64,000 nt of DNA from Haloarcula sp. CBA1127 (GCF_001485575.1 NZ_BCNB01000006.1:248001-312000), one strand, 5' to 3'. Counted from the stretch's first letter, positions 29,340 through 39,085 are shown. Program-made: numbers and translations. The notes: generated from the sequence alone by a model not told the origin.

Positions 29340-30934
29340 CGTCGCCCCCGACGCGCTGTTGTCCGGCGATCGGTGTCGACCCGTCCGTCCCCCCCGTGAC
29401 CGACTGCCCGCGTCTCGAACGCATCGAGTCGATCGATGAGTTCCCGGGTCCGTGTCGAGAGGTCCTCTGCCCGCTGCCGGACAGCGCTCATCGTTTCGGC
29501 GGTTTCCTGGGCCGTATCGGCCAGGTCGTGGGACTGCTCGGCGACGTCGCTGGCGACCTCGCCGACGGTGTCGATAGTCGCGGCCAGTTCCTCGGTCGCG
29601 CTGGCACCGTCGTCGGTCGCCCGCGAGATCTCGGCCATCGCGGCGTCGACATCATCGACAGTGTCGGTCAATCGCTCGACGGCGTCACCGACCTGGTTGA
29701 CCGTGGTAACGCCCGCGTCGATTCGCTCTCTGGTGTGGTCCATCTCGTCGGCCACCTCGTCGACTTCCCCGCGAGCCCCCTCAACGATACTCTCGATCTC
29801 GTCGATCGCCGCCTGGGTTTCCTCCGCGAGCGTCTTGACTTCCTCGGCGACGACAGCGAACCCGTCACCGCCGTCACCGGCGTGTGAGGCCTCGATGTTG
29901 GCGTTCAGTGCGAGCATATTCGTCTGTTCGGCGATATCATCTATCAGCCCGGTCGTGGCTGCGACGTCGTCCATGCGGTCATCCAAGTCAGTCACCAACT
30001 CGTCAAGATGGGTCACGGCGGTTTCGATTCCTTCGATGGCCTCAATGGCCTCCGCCGTCCGGTCTGTCCCGGTCGCGCCGACGTTCGCGGCTTCCCCGGC
30101 CCGTCGGGCGACCTCATCAGTCGTCGAGGCGACTTCTTCGACGGTTGCGGACAGGTCGTTCGTCTCCTCGATGGCCGTTTCGAGCTGGGTTGCCTGGGAT
30201 TCGATATCGCCGGCCAGTTCCCGGATATCGACGGCAAGAGACTGGTTGAGTTCCTCAACCTCTGTCGCGTCGGCGGCGACGGCCGTGCTGGCTTCCTCAA
30301 CATCAGTTGCGAACTGCCGGATATCGACGACAGTCTCCGAAAGGCCGTCGGCCATCTCCTCGTAAGCGACCGAGATCCGTTCGACGGCATCGACACCGGT
30401 GTCAGTGTCGAGGCGTCGGGTGAAATTGCCGTCAGCCGCGGCCGTCATTGCGTCACCGATGTCCGTCGCATGATCAAGGAGCGTTTCGTTGAACTCCTCG
30501 GCCTCCTGTCGCGCCGTCTGTGCGTCTTGCTTGGCCTGTTCGGCCTCCTTGCGAGCGGTTTCGGACTCGTCGAACGCGTCGCTGAGAGAGCGGCGCATAC
30601 TGTCAAAAGCCGATGCGAGGCGACCGAACTCGTCCGCGCGGTCGACGTCCGGACTAGTCTCAAGGTCGCCGTCCTCGATAGCTGTCGCGGCGTCGGTCAG
30701 GCGCCGAAGTTCGACCGCTGCGTTCCCGGCCAGGACAATCGCGAGCAGTCCGAGATTGAGCGTTACCACGAACAGCGTCCCAGAAATAGCCGCGAGCCCA
30801 GCCCCCTGATTTGCCGCGTGTACGGCAAACACAGCCCCGAACGCGAGCGTGACTACGAGCGTCACACCGATTGCGATCCCGATTCGTCGGCTGTAGTGGG
30901 TCACAACCCGCGTTCGCACGTTCGTCCCAGTCAT
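29336..30934 (-). CDS. Htr-like methyl-accepting transducer
   Basis: 532 residues. Two membrane helices (about 18-39 and 47-71) are joined by only about eight external residues, so there is no extracellular ligand domain. HAMP domains (about 72-125 and 150-203) lead to a long methyl-accepting coiled coil with the conserved hairpin [18 protein letters not shown] (about 332-349) and [10 protein letters not shown]. This is the design of HtrII-type transducers that read a membrane partner. It is transcribed first and overlaps the opsin-like gene by 4 bp. Output should be the CheA/CheW flagellar pathway. Confidence 0.9.
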
Positions 30935-31119
30935 ACATTCGAATTTCTGACTTCCTGACTTATGCTTACCTTTTCGAATTCAAATGCTGATAACTGGCGC
31001 TTCGAGGCCTAAAAACGGTATTTTATAGATATTCGGATCTGGTGTTCGATCCGGCACAAGCACAATCGCTATGAGGGGGAAAACAGGAAAGAAGGCGCAA
31101 AAACTCCGTAAATCGAAAG

Positions 31120-31437
31120 TTATCGGCCGATACTGGCACTTGGTACCTTGATAACGAGTTCCCCGTCGCTACGGACAGTAACCGAGTGACCGGCATATTC
31201 AAACGAGATACTGACAGGCGTCGAGCGGCCTGATGAATCAACGAGTGAGTCGAGCGCTTCGGGGTCGACAGTCTCGTACAGCGGTGCGAAGTCAGTCTGT
31301 TCTCGGCCGGTCATGGCGGAAATGTACTCAGTCACTGCCGCGCTCGGTCGCGTCTCGCTCCAGTCGAACTGTTTTCTGGTCACGGTCATCGATGTTGCGG
31401 TATCGCTGTCCGTACTCCGCCTGTTACTTTTACTCAT
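31120..31437 (-). CDS. HalOD1 output-domain protein
   Basis: 105 residues. A variable charged N-terminus (about 1-30) is followed by a HalOD1-type domain: AVTEYISAMTGREQTDFAPL, then YETVDPEALDSLV and FEYAGHSVTVRSDGELVI. HalOD1 is a haloarchaeal domain of unknown output often tied to signalling proteins. An internal ATG (31389) would give a shorter protein starting MTVTRKQFDW. It lies 185 bp upstream of the transducer gene, on the same strand but probably transcribed separately. Confidence 0.75.
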   Translation of the reverse strand: MSKSNRRSTDSDTATSMTVTRKQFDWSETRPSAAVTEYISAMTGREQTDFAPLYETVDPEALDSLVDSSGRSTPVSISFEYAGHSVTVRSDGELVIKVPSASIGR

Positions 31438-31576
31438 ACGGTTTGTCTATCTACATCAAAGTAGCAAGCAGTAATATAGTCTTCCCAGCATTATCAAACT
31501 GTGAAAACGCCGAGTGGTGGCAGCGAAATTCCCCAAATCCATCCATAGATCCGGTCTTCGTCGGCGATAACCGTAT

Positions 31577-32722
31577 TTACAGATCGGCGACGTCTTCGAT
31601 TGCGTCGGTTAGCTCTTTGATACTCTCGACTGTGTGCTCGCCCATGTGCCCGATGCGGAAACTCTCCTCGCTGATGTCGCCGTAGCCGCTGGAGAACACC
31701 ATGTCGTACTCCTCGGAGACCGCTTCGACCGTCTCTGCAACGTTGATGCCCTGCGTGTTCTCGATGCAGGTCACCGTCTGAGACTCGTAGCCCGCCTCCG
31801 GGTAGAGGTCGAAGTGTTCGCGCGCCCACTCGCGCGTGTACTCGGCCATCTCCTGATGACGCTGGTCGCGGGCGTCGTGGGTCTCATCGAGCATATGTTT
31901 CATCTGCTTGCGGTAGGCGAGCATGAGCGGAATCGCCGGCGTGGAGTGGGTCTGGCCCTTCCGGTCGTAGTAGTCCAGACAGCGCTGGAAGCCGCCGTAC
32001 CACGACGCCGACTCTTTCTCCAGTTCGCGCTCGTAGGCAGCGTCGCTGACGGCACAGACGGCCAGCCCGGGCGGCATGGCGAAGGCCTTCTGCGTGGACG
32101 TGAAAATGGCGTCGATGCCGTGGCCTTCAATGTCAATCTGGTCGCCGCCGAGACAGGAAATGGCGTCGACGATGAAGTAGGTGTCCGGGTACTCTGCGAC
32201 CACGTCGCCGATTTCCTCGATAGGGTTTCGGACGCCGGTCGAAGTCTCGTTCATCACGGCCCCAACGGCGTCGTAGTCGCCGGATTCGAGCGCGTCGCGG
32301 ATATCGTCGGGTTTGACCGCCATACCCCAGTCGTACTCGATGCGGTCGACGTCCTTGCCAAGGCGCTCGGCGACGTTGGCCTGCCGCTCGCTGAACGCGC
32401 CCGAAGTCGGCACGAGCATGCTGTCCTCGACCAGGTTGAGCGTCGTCGACTCCCAGAACTCTGTCCCCGACGCCGTGAGCACGATAACGTCGTTGTCAGT
32501 GCCGAGGAACTCCTTGGTGTCCTCAACGATGGTGGTGTAGAGGTCCGTCATCCGGTCCATGCGGTGGCCGAACATCGGTTCAGCCATCGCCTCGATAACG
32601 TCCTCGCGCACCTCTGTCGGCCCCGGGAGATACAGCGTCTTGTCCTGGTAGTCGTCTTTGTATTCGCGTTTTTCGGTCACAGAACCACCTGTAGTAGGTA
32701 CACTCTCGAATCCGGGGGGCAT
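31577..32722 (-). CDS. Class V aminotransferase (serine-pyruvate / alanine-glyoxylate type)
   Basis: PLP fold-type I transaminase of the SPT/AGT group. 381 residues. Motifs: LPGPTEVREDVIEAM at the N-terminus, ASGTEFWESTTLNLV, NETSTGVRNPIEEIG, DAISCLGGDQIDIEG and the predicted PLP lysine K212 in TSTQKAFAMPPG. The donor and acceptor cannot be fixed from sequence. The start is uncertain: a TATA-like TATCAAAAC at about 32735 is only about 13 nt before the ATG at 32722, so a GTG at 32680 (VTEKREYKDD) is an alternative. Confidence 0.87.
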   Translation of the reverse strand: MPPGFESVPTTGGSVTEKREYKDDYQDKTLYLPGPTEVREDVIEAMAEPMFGHRMDRMTDLYTTIVEDTKEFLGTDNDVIVLTASGTEFWESTTLNLVEDSMLVPTSGAFSERQANVAERLGKDVDRIEYDWGMAVKPDDIRDALESGDYDAVGAVMNETSTGVRNPIEEIGDVVAEYPDTYFIVDAISCLGGDQIDIEGHGIDAIFTSTQKAFAMPPGLAVCAVSDAAYERELEKESASWYGGFQRCLDYYDRKGQTHSTPAIPLMLAYRKQMKHMLDETHDARDQRHQEMAEYTREWAREHFDLYPEAGYESQTVTCIENTQGINVAETVEAVSEEYDMVFSSGYGDISEESFRIGHMGEHTVESIKELTDAIEDVADL

Positions 32723-32851
32723 GGTAGTTTTGATACCGGGCGAAGCGAACCGACGGACGCCCTGAAGCGGGCGGACCGTTCACAGGGGGATACTCAGATA
32801 GCGGTTGTACCCTCCACGAAGTATTTATCAAGTGAGCAACCACCTTCGACC

Positions 32852-33010
32852 ATGGGTTGCCACACCCCGCTGACAGACGCCCAGCGAGCGGCCGTCGCCG
32901 ATAGAGCGGTCGAACAAGTCGCCGACACGCTGGTCGAGATGCACGACGGCTCGCAATCAGCGCAATGCAAACCACTCAGCGACGACGATACCAGCGGATA
33001 CCGTACATGA
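32852..33010 (+). CDS. Putative 52-residue small protein
   Basis: Begins MGCHTPLTDAQRAAVADRAVEQ and contains an amphipathic helix (about 8-30), two cysteines (C3 and C39) and a polar C-terminus. A TATA-like GTATTTATC (32821-32829) lies 27 nt before the ATG, fitting a leaderless transcript. Its 3' end overlaps the convergent zinc-ribbon gene by 35 bp. Support is the promoter spacing and a continuous ORF only. Confidence 0.4.
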   Translation: MGCHTPLTDAQRAAVADRAVEQVADTLVEMHDGSQSAQCKPLSDDDTSGYRT

Positions 33011-33512
33011 CCAGTCCGGCATAAATCGCCGGACCAACCAGAACCGTCGCACTGGTCGCTACCATTCCGCTGAACAGGTAGCCGAGGAACACGTCGATAA
33101 ACACCAGCAGAAAGGGAGCGAGCGCAAGTGCCTTCCCGCCGGTTCTAAGCGCCCCGTCGAACGTCGACTGTGTCGCAGCGATTGCTCCAACGCCGGCGAC
33201 GACGAGGAGATACAGCGCAGCGCCCGGCGGCGAGACGAGTGGGAGGGTGAACAGGGCGATACCGGCGAGTACGACGCCGACGATTGTCGGCCCGTTGTCG
33301 CTCCGGGTGAGCGCGTTCTGGATACCGTCGAGGTCACCGGCGTTGAGCGCCGCTTCGAGGTCAGACGTGGTCTGACTGCCGCCAGCGTCGAGGACCGTTG
33401 TCCCGGTTCCAGCGTCGACCGGGCTCTCGAAGTCCCGGCCACAGTGCATACACCACGTCGCGGTCGCACTGACTTTCTCCGAGCAGTGAGGGCAGCGGGG
33501 ATCGGCGGTCAT
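32976..33512 (-). CDS. Zinc-ribbon membrane protein
   Basis: 178 residues. The N-terminal zinc ribbon has CPHC and CMHC pairs (about 7-25, CPHCSEKVSATATWCMHCG). A Gly/Thr linker and a short helical segment (about 50-70) follow, then four hydrophobic helices (about 76-175). Zinc-ribbon membrane proteins of this kind are common in haloarchaea and have no known function. It is divergent from the gene at 33587. Confidence 0.7.
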   Translation of the reverse strand: MTADPRCPHCSEKVSATATWCMHCGRDFESPVDAGTGTTVLDAGGSQTTSDLEAALNAGDLDGIQNALTRSDNGPTIVGVVLAGIALFTLPLVSPPGAALYLLVVAGVGAIAATQSTFDGALRTGGKALALAPFLLVFIDVFLGYLFSGMVATSATVLVGPAIYAGLVMYGIRWYRRR

Positions 33513-33586
33513 ACTGTCATGTTCGAGGGCGCACAGTTAGCGGTTACGGGGGGAGAATATACAGGTGTCCGCGGTAAACAGAGTGT

Positions 33587-34213
33587 ATGGATTGGGTCGC
33601 ACGGGCCGAGAGCCTCCTGTACGACGGCGAGGTGATCGAAGCGGACGTTCGGTTGGACCGTGGCGGCGTCGTCGTAACGAGTCACCGCGTCCTCGTGTTC
33701 ACGCCCGACCGCGAGGGGCCGAACTACCGGCAGGTCGACCGCCCCAACGTCGAGGGCATCGACGTTACCACCAGCGGCGACTGGTCGTTCCTCGAACTCG
33801 GCGTGAAGGCGCTGGTCGTCGGTATCGTACTGGTAGCTGCCGGGATGACCGTGAGCCTCGATAGCCTCGTCGGCAACGTCTCACTCGACAGCGGCGGGGC
33901 CGCGAGCGCCGTCGGCATCGGTGGAATGTTGGGAATGCTCCAGACGATGCTGACGTTGATGGCCCAGCTAGACGACCTGATGCGCCTGTTCGGCGGCCTC
34001 GCGCTGGCCTTTGCCGCCGTCGTCCTCGGGGTCTACCTCTGGAGCCGCGACCGCCTGCTCGTCGTGCGTGTCGCCGGCGGCGACGATGTCGAGCTAACTG
34101 CACCAGACGATGAGAGCGTCGTCGAGCGGATCGAAGCCGCCGTCGTTCCGGGCACGGGACCCGCCGACGCCGAAAACCCGGACCAGCCGCCGCCTGACGA
34201 CCCGCTCCCGTGA
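33587..34213 (+). CDS. PH-like domain membrane protein
   Basis: 208 residues. The N-terminal part (WVARAESLLYDGEVIEADV, GGVVVTSHRVLVFTPD) resembles bacterial PH/YdbS-type domains. Two membrane helices follow (about 72-90 and 128-150) with a glycine/methionine-rich stretch between. The C-terminus is acidic and proline-rich. TATA-like AATATAC lies about 26 nt before the ATG. uvrC follows 33 bp later and may be cotranscribed. Function unknown. Confidence 0.65.
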   Translation: MDWVARAESLLYDGEVIEADVRLDRGGVVVTSHRVLVFTPDREGPNYRQVDRPNVEGIDVTTSGDWSFLELGVKALVVGIVLVAAGMTVSLDSLVGNVSLDSGGAASAVGIGGMLGMLQTMLTLMAQLDDLMRLFGGLALAFAAVVLGVYLWSRDRLLVVRVAGGDDVELTAPDDESVVERIEAAVVPGTGPADAENPDQPPPDDPLP

Positions 34214-34246
34214 CGTTCAACCCCGCCGAGCGCTAACCCCAGGGTA

Positions 34247-35992
34247 ATGGACGCCGACGAGGTTCGAGAGCGCGCGGGGTCGTTGCCACGGGAGCCCGGC
34301 GTGTACCTGTTCGAGCAGGGCCGGGACGACACGCGCCGGGTCCTCTACGTCGGAAAAGCCGTCGACCTGCGCGACCGTGTGCGCTCGTATGCCGACCCGC
34401 GGAGCGAGCGCATCGCCAAGATGGCCGAGCGAGCCGAGACCATCGACTTCGCCGTCACCGACACCGAGACGCAGGCGCTGTTGCTCGAAGCGAACCTCAT
34501 CAAACGCCATCGGCCGCCGTACAACGTCCGGCTGAAAGACGACAAATCCTACCCGCTGGTCCAGCTGACCGACCATCCCGTCCCCCGAATCGAGGTGACA
34601 CGCGACCCGGAGGATGGCGCGACCGTCTACGGGCCGTTCACCGACAAAGGCCGGGTGGAGACAGTCGTGAAAGCACTGCGGGAGACGTACGGGCTTCGGG
34701 GGTGTTCGGACCACAAGTACAGCAACCGGGACCGTCCCTGTCTCGACTACGAAATGGGCATCTGTACCGCGCCCTGTACCGGCGAAATCGGCGAAGCCGA
34801 GTACGCCGAGGACGTGGAATCGGTCACGCGGTACTTCGAGGGCGAAACGGGCGTTCTCGCGGACCCGCTACGCCGCGAGATGGAAGCCGCCGCACAGAAC
34901 CAGGAGTTCGAGCGCGCCGCGAACCTCCGGGACAAGCTCGGGGCCGTCGAGGCGCTCCACGGCGAGGGCGACACCGCCGTCAGTGACTCTGCGGGGTATC
35001 AGACAACGGACGTGCTTGGGGCCGCCGTCGAGGGCGAGCGAGCCATCGTCGCCCGACTGCACGCCGAGGGCGGCAAGCTCGTCGAACGGGATCGACACAC
35101 GCTCGAAGCACCGGACGGCGAAGGCACCGCCGGCGTGTATCGGGCGTTCATCCCGCAGTACTACGCCGAGCGGGAGCTACCCGACCGGATTCTCTGTGCC
35201 GAAGCCCCCGCCGACCCGGACATCGAAGCATGGCTTGAGAGCGAGGGCGTCACGCTCGGCGTGCCCGGGGCCGGCCGAGAGGCGACACTGGTCGACCTCG
35301 CGCTGAAAAACGCCCGCCAGCGCGGCGGGACCGACGACGAGAGCGGTCGTCTGGCCGATGCACTGGGCATCGACCGACCGAACCGTATCGAGGGCTTCGA
35401 TGTGAGCCACGCGCAGGGCCGGTCGGCCGTCGGCTCGAACGTCACGTTTGTTGACGAGACGCCCGAGAAAAGCGATTACCGCCGGAAAAAGCTCACCGAG
35501 CAAAACGACGACTACGCGAATATGCGGGAACTCCTCCGCTGGCGGGCTGCGCGTGCCGTCGAAGGGAGGGACGACCGACCTGATCCAGATCTGCTACTCA
35601 TTGACGGCGGCGACGGCCAGCTCGGGGCGGCTCGCGACGCCCTCGCCGAGACCGGCTGGGACGTGCCGGCCATCGCGCTCGCGAAGGACGAGGAGCTGGT
35701 CATCACACCCGACCGCGTGTACGACTGGGACGATGACGCCCCGCAACTCCACTTGCTCCAGCGGGTCCGTGACGAAGCCCATCGCTTTGCCGTCCAGTAC
35801 CACCAGACACTACGTGACGAGGTGTCGACGACCCTTGACGACGTGCCCGGCATCGGCCCAGAGACGCGGAAGCGACTGCTCCGGCGCTTCGGTAGCGTGG
35901 ACAGCGTCAGGACGGCCTCCGACGAGGAGCTGACGGCTATCGACGGTATCGGCGAGCAAACCGCGGAGACGATTCGGACTCGGCTACAATGA
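34247..35992 (+). CDS. uvrC: Excinuclease ABC subunit C
   Basis: Makes both incisions in nucleotide excision repair with UvrAB. 581 residues, typical length. GIY-YIG nuclease domain ([21 protein letters not shown], about 12-35), cysteine cluster ([20 protein letters not shown]), UVR motif (about 200-235), RNase H-like domain ([32 protein letters not shown]) and C-terminal HhH pair ([32 protein letters not shown]). All expected domains are present. uvrA and uvrB are not in the window. Confidence 0.96.
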   Translation: MDADEVRERAGSLPREPGVYLFEQGRDDTRRVLYVGKAVDLRDRVRSYADPRSERIAKMAERAETIDFAVTDTETQALLLEANLIKRHRPPYNVRLKDDKSYPLVQLTDHPVPRIEVTRDPEDGATVYGPFTDKGRVETVVKALRETYGLRGCSDHKYSNRDRPCLDYEMGICTAPCTGEIGEAEYAEDVESVTRYFEGETGVLADPLRREMEAAAQNQEFERAANLRDKLGAVEALHGEGDTAVSDSAGYQTTDVLGAAVEGERAIVARLHAEGGKLVERDRHTLEAPDGEGTAGVYRAFIPQYYAERELPDRILCAEAPADPDIEAWLESEGVTLGVPGAGREATLVDLALKNARQRGGTDDESGRLADALGIDRPNRIEGFDVSHAQGRSAVGSNVTFVDETPEKSDYRRKKLTEQNDDYANMRELLRWRAARAVEGRDDRPDPDLLLIDGGDGQLGAARDALAETGWDVPAIALAKDEELVITPDRVYDWDDDAPQLHLLQRVRDEAHRFAVQYHQTLRDEVSTTLDDVPGIGPETRKRLLRRFGSVDSVRTASDEELTAIDGIGEQTAETIRTRLQ

Positions 35993-36101
35993 TTTCGTAT
36001 AGCAGATAGTAGTTTATCACTGCCGAGCGACCAAATCCACTACTCTGGCGTATAGGTGTCGAAGAAAGCCGCTACGCTGCTATTTCAGTGGTCGGATGAC
36101 G

Positions 36102-36818
36102 TCACGGTTCGACAACCGAGTTGCGGAGCGTCCCGACGCCCTCGTAGGTTATCTCAATTGTGTCACCGGGCCCAACCGTGCCTGGATTGGCCGGACTGCC
36201 AAAGGCAACGACGTCGCCGGGACGGAACGTGAACCGCTCCGAGAGGTACGCGACTACCTCGTACGGTCCGAACAGCATTTCCCTGGTGTTGGCAGACTGC
36301 CGGCGCTCGTCGTTGATGTCGGTGTACATATCGATATCAGTGGGGTCGACATCAGTCTCGATCCACGGCCCCAGCGGCCCGGACCCATCGAAGGCCTTTC
36401 GGGCGGTTCGGCCCTGCTGGTCCAGCGCATCAACATCGTTCAGTATCGTGTATCCTCTGACCGCGTCGGAAACATCAGCCGGATCGATATCGTGACACCG
36501 TTCGCCGATGACCGCAGCGAGCTCACCGGCGTAGGTCAGCTCGTCGGTGAACGGCGGGTAGGGGATGTCCTGCTCGTGAGCGAGTAGCGCCGTCGGAGGC
36601 TTGATGAAGAAGTCTGGCTCCTCGGGGCGGTCGTAATCCATCTGGTCGTTCGTAGCGGCGTAGTTCCGGCCGACGCAGTACAGCGCAGTCGGTTCACACG
36701 GCGGGAGCAGTCGTCCATCGCGGCCGACCGCGTACTGGCCATCATCAGCGTGGACGACGCCGTCAACGTATTCGCCGATGACCGGTCCATCCTCGGTCAG
36801 GAGTCGTGCAGTTCGCAT
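36102..36818 (-). CDS. FAH family hydrolase, probable 2-keto-3-deoxyxylonate dehydratase
   Basis: 238 residues of the fumarylacetoacetate hydrolase superfamily: ALYCVGRNYAATNDQM, FFIKPPTALLAHEQDI, YAGELAAVIGERCHDI (metal-binding Glu), GYTILNDVDAL and VAFGSPANPGTVGPGDTIEI. FAH-family enzymes perform the 2-keto-3-deoxyxylonate dehydratase step in haloarchaeal xylose catabolism. The other pathway candidates lie at 39304-44686, so this role is likely by context; the motif itself only gives the superfamily. Start at 36818 (MRTARLLTEDG) fits the family. It is on the opposite strand to the rest. Confidence 0.8.
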   Translation of the reverse strand: MRTARLLTEDGPVIGEYVDGVVHADDGQYAVGRDGRLLPPCEPTALYCVGRNYAATNDQMDYDRPEEPDFFIKPPTALLAHEQDIPYPPFTDELTYAGELAAVIGERCHDIDPADVSDAVRGYTILNDVDALDQQGRTARKAFDGSGPLGPWIETDVDPTDIDMYTDINDERRQSANTREMLFGPYEVVAYLSERFTFRPGDVVAFGSPANPGTVGPGDTIEITYEGVGTLRNSVVEP

Positions 36819-36963
36819 ACCGAGTGGTCTGTGTGGCGGTGAAAAAGGCGTGTCGGCTACCGCGTACGCCGCTCGGCAGTCATCACCAGCTACGAGGCCG
36901 AAAACGCCGTTCTGTGACCGGTATAGCAAATCATCGATCCGTTTGCTGTAGTCAAAGTAAACC

Positions 36964-36981
36964 TAATATCGCTATATCAAA
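36964..36981. repeat. 18-bp direct repeat, copy 1
   Basis: AATATCGCTATATCAAAT, identical to 38800-38817 in the same orientation. It lies between the FAH-family gene and the htpX-like gene, about 100 bp before the latter. It is AT-rich in GC-rich DNA, so it is unlikely to be a chance coding echo. Confidence 0.7.
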
Positions 36982-37080
36982 TAGTCCGACGACCACGGAA
37001 CAGGCATCGAAGGGGTCAAACGATGGAACGGCGGTGACACCACCGAAGCGACTTTTTCGCACAACGGCGTACCAGCATAC

Positions 37081-38010
37081 ATGGCTGTGACCCGACGGCT
37101 ACTCATGGCCGCCGTCGGACTGGTGTCGCTGCTGGTCTACCTCGTGGCGGCATACGTCGGGTATCTGCTGCTTCTGCCAGTGTGGGACAGCCGTCCATCA
37201 CCACTGATAGCCGCTCTAGTCGTTCTCGGGACGGCGATTGCTCTTGGCGTCCTGAACTACTGGGCTGCAACGGCGCAACTCAAGCGGTCTCTCGATACAG
37301 TCGAACTCTCGCGGGCGCGCGTGCCGGAGGTCTACCGCCGCCTCGACACGCTTGTCGATCAGATGGACGTCGAGACGCCGACGCTGCTACTGGCGGAGTT
37401 GCCAGTCCCGAACGCGTTCGCCATCGGCGGCGGCGCTGGGGCTATCGTCGTCGACAGGCGGCTGTTCCGGCTGCTGTCCGTGTCGGAGTTCGAGGCACTG
37501 CTGGCGCACGAACTCGCGCATCTGGAGACCCGCGATGCGCTCGTTCAGACTGTCGCGTACAGCCTCGTACAGACGTTTGTTGGGCTCGTCGGCCTCGTGG
37601 TGTTCCCCATCGTGGTACTCACCGGCGGTATCGCCCGTTCACTCGCGTTGCTACGCGGCGACCCGTCGTCGTGGTCGCGCTCCTGGCTTGGGCGGGCACA
37701 GCGATACGCGCTACAGGTCGTTGCCGGTCTCGGATTCGCGGTGACGCTGCTGATACTCGGCTACTCCAGACGTCGCGAGTTGGCAGCCGACGACCGTGCG
37801 ATCGAGATAACGGAGAATCCCCTTGGACTTGCTCGTGCCCTCGCGAAGATCGAGCAGGCGTCGAAGCCAGACTCCGGTCTCCTGCGGCAGTTATACGTAC
37901 ACAGCGAAGCGGACAACGGTCTTTCACGCCTCTTATCGACGCATCCACCGATGGACGAACGAATACAGCGGCTACAGGAGCGAGCGCAGCAGGTAGTTCC
38001 GCAAGGGTGA
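37081..38010 (+). CDS. htpX: HtpX-like M48 membrane metalloprotease
   Basis: 309 residues. Two N-terminal helices (about 8-30 and 40-60), the zinc motif HELAH in ALLAHELAHLETRD (about 142-146), two further helices (about 155-185 and 215-235), then the third-ligand region SRRRELAADDRAIEI. The C-terminal LSTHPPMDERIQRL is typical of HtpX. These enzymes degrade damaged membrane proteins. TATA-like ACTTTTTCG lies about 27 nt before the ATG. Its position inside the pentose cluster is not explained by function; the segment is bracketed by 18-bp direct repeats. Confidence 0.9.
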   Translation: MAVTRRLLMAAVGLVSLLVYLVAAYVGYLLLLPVWDSRPSPLIAALVVLGTAIALGVLNYWAATAQLKRSLDTVELSRARVPEVYRRLDTLVDQMDVETPTLLLAELPVPNAFAIGGGAGAIVVDRRLFRLLSVSEFEALLAHELAHLETRDALVQTVAYSLVQTFVGLVGLVVFPIVVLTGGIARSLALLRGDPSSWSRSWLGRAQRYALQVVAGLGFAVTLLILGYSRRRELAADDRAIEITENPLGLARALAKIEQASKPDSGLLRQLYVHSEADNGLSRLLSTHPPMDERIQRLQERAQQVVPQG

Positions 38011-38334
38011 GCGAGTCGTCAGGCAGCCGTCGGTAGCTGCGTCGTTCAGTAACGGGTGAAAGCACAGGACATATCAAACCAGCGCTTTCAGTTATAAATA
38101 ACCAGATCCAACAGCCATATCGGAGAGATATAGTCAAAAGCCGGCCAGTTTCGCCATAGATACTGATCGGAACACGTCGGTTTCAGTAAACTTGTCTGAC
38201 CGACGAAAGTCATGTTGGAGGCGTGAATAGAGCACGACTGTGTGGGCCTGTCGCGACGCTGATCGACACAAGCAACTGGGTAGTGTTGCGTCCGATGCCG
38301 ACGTGTGGAAAGTCTCTATATGTACATTGAGAGC

Positions 38335-38363
38335 AACATAGCGGTCCTAGAAACCGCTATGTT
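38335..38363. promoter_or_regulatory. 11-bp perfect inverted repeat over the start of the zinc-finger gene
   Basis: AACATAGCGGT and ACCGCTATGTT are separated by 7 bp. The right arm contains the ATG at 38359. A TATA-like CTATATG (about 38316-38322) lies upstream, which would put the transcription start inside the repeat. It could act as a repressor site or as an RNA hairpin hiding the start codon. Confidence 0.55.
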
Positions 38364-38574
38364 CGGCAAAGCGCTACGTCCGCATATGCAAGCCAGCATC
38401 CCGCAACGAGCGACGGAGGGGGCAAAGAGCGACACATATGGATGTCCGCTGTGTAATTGTGGTGCGGACAGTGAAGAGGACATTTACTGCCATCTGCTGG
38501 TCTCACATCGGAAGAGCGCACTTGTTGACGCGCTTCTCGAAAGAATGGACAGCGACGAGTTGGCCCGGGTTTAA
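38359..38574 (+). CDS. Small C2H2-type zinc-finger protein
   Basis: 71 residues from ATG 38359 (an in-frame ATG at 38305 would add 18 residues). The centre holds CPLC followed by HLLVSH, a CX2C-X12-HX4H pattern like a classical C2H2 finger. Small haloarchaeal zinc-finger proteins of this size occur widely and may bind DNA, RNA or protein; no function can be assigned. The finger and the inverted repeat at its start make autoregulation possible. Its neighbourhood is AT-rich and otherwise sparse in genes. Confidence 0.65.
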   Translation: MFGKALRPHMQASIPQRATEGAKSDTYGCPLCNCGADSEEDIYCHLLVSHRKSALVDALLERMDSDELARV

Positions 38575-38799
38575 TTTCGGGACGGGCATCAATATCGCCT
38601 GGTAGTCTCAGATAGTGGATTTTAGAGTGATTGGTACGGCATTTGTGTTCGCACTCGTCTATTTGTTACCCATATTCTGAAATTGAAGGGTAGCACTGTC
38701 GCCGTTTGCGTGATAGATTCGACCTGGATCGAGAGAATTGGCCGTACACAGCGCATTGACTGGTATTTTTTCGTCGGTATTGTTTATCACTATCAATCA

Positions 38800-38817
38800 A
38801 ATATCGCTATATCAAAT
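38800..38817. repeat. 18-bp direct repeat, copy 2
   Basis: AATATCGCTATATCAAAT, identical to 36964-36981. The two copies bracket htpX and the small zinc-finger gene (about 1.85 kb). No transposase or integrase gene lies between them, so an element boundary is only one reading; a shared regulatory site is another. Confidence 0.7.
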
Positions 38818-38937
38818 TGTGGGAGGGCGGCTCACCGACGACAGCCAATCCAGCAACGACCAGCAACGGATCGATAACATACATACACATGTTATACTAT
38901 GAAGTAGATTTATATACTAGGAGAGGGCGAAGCAACG

Positions 38938-39085
38938 AGCAGTCATAACGACACGGCAACAGAATAGCTCAGGGAAACCGGTACGGACCGACATAGTATT
39001 TCCAGCAACACAAATACCGCAAAGCAGCCACGCCCCACGATGTGACAAATCTGGCAACACACAGATTCTGTGTTAGTTGCTGTTT
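38938..39085 (+). ncRNA. Candidate small RNA
   Basis: The TATA-like TTTATATA at 38908-38915 predicts a start near 38938, but no ORF begins there. About 115 nt on is a hairpin: GCAAC plus ACACAG pairing with CTGTGT plus GTTGC around an ATT loop, with a 2-nt bulge (39054-39080). Boundaries are approximate; there is no direct evidence of transcription. Confidence 0.25.

Noticed and set aside
31634-33010. A 458-codon plus-strand ORF
   Set aside because: It is antisense to the class V aminotransferase over most of its length; only the last 52 codons, with their own TATA-like box, were kept as a possible small gene.
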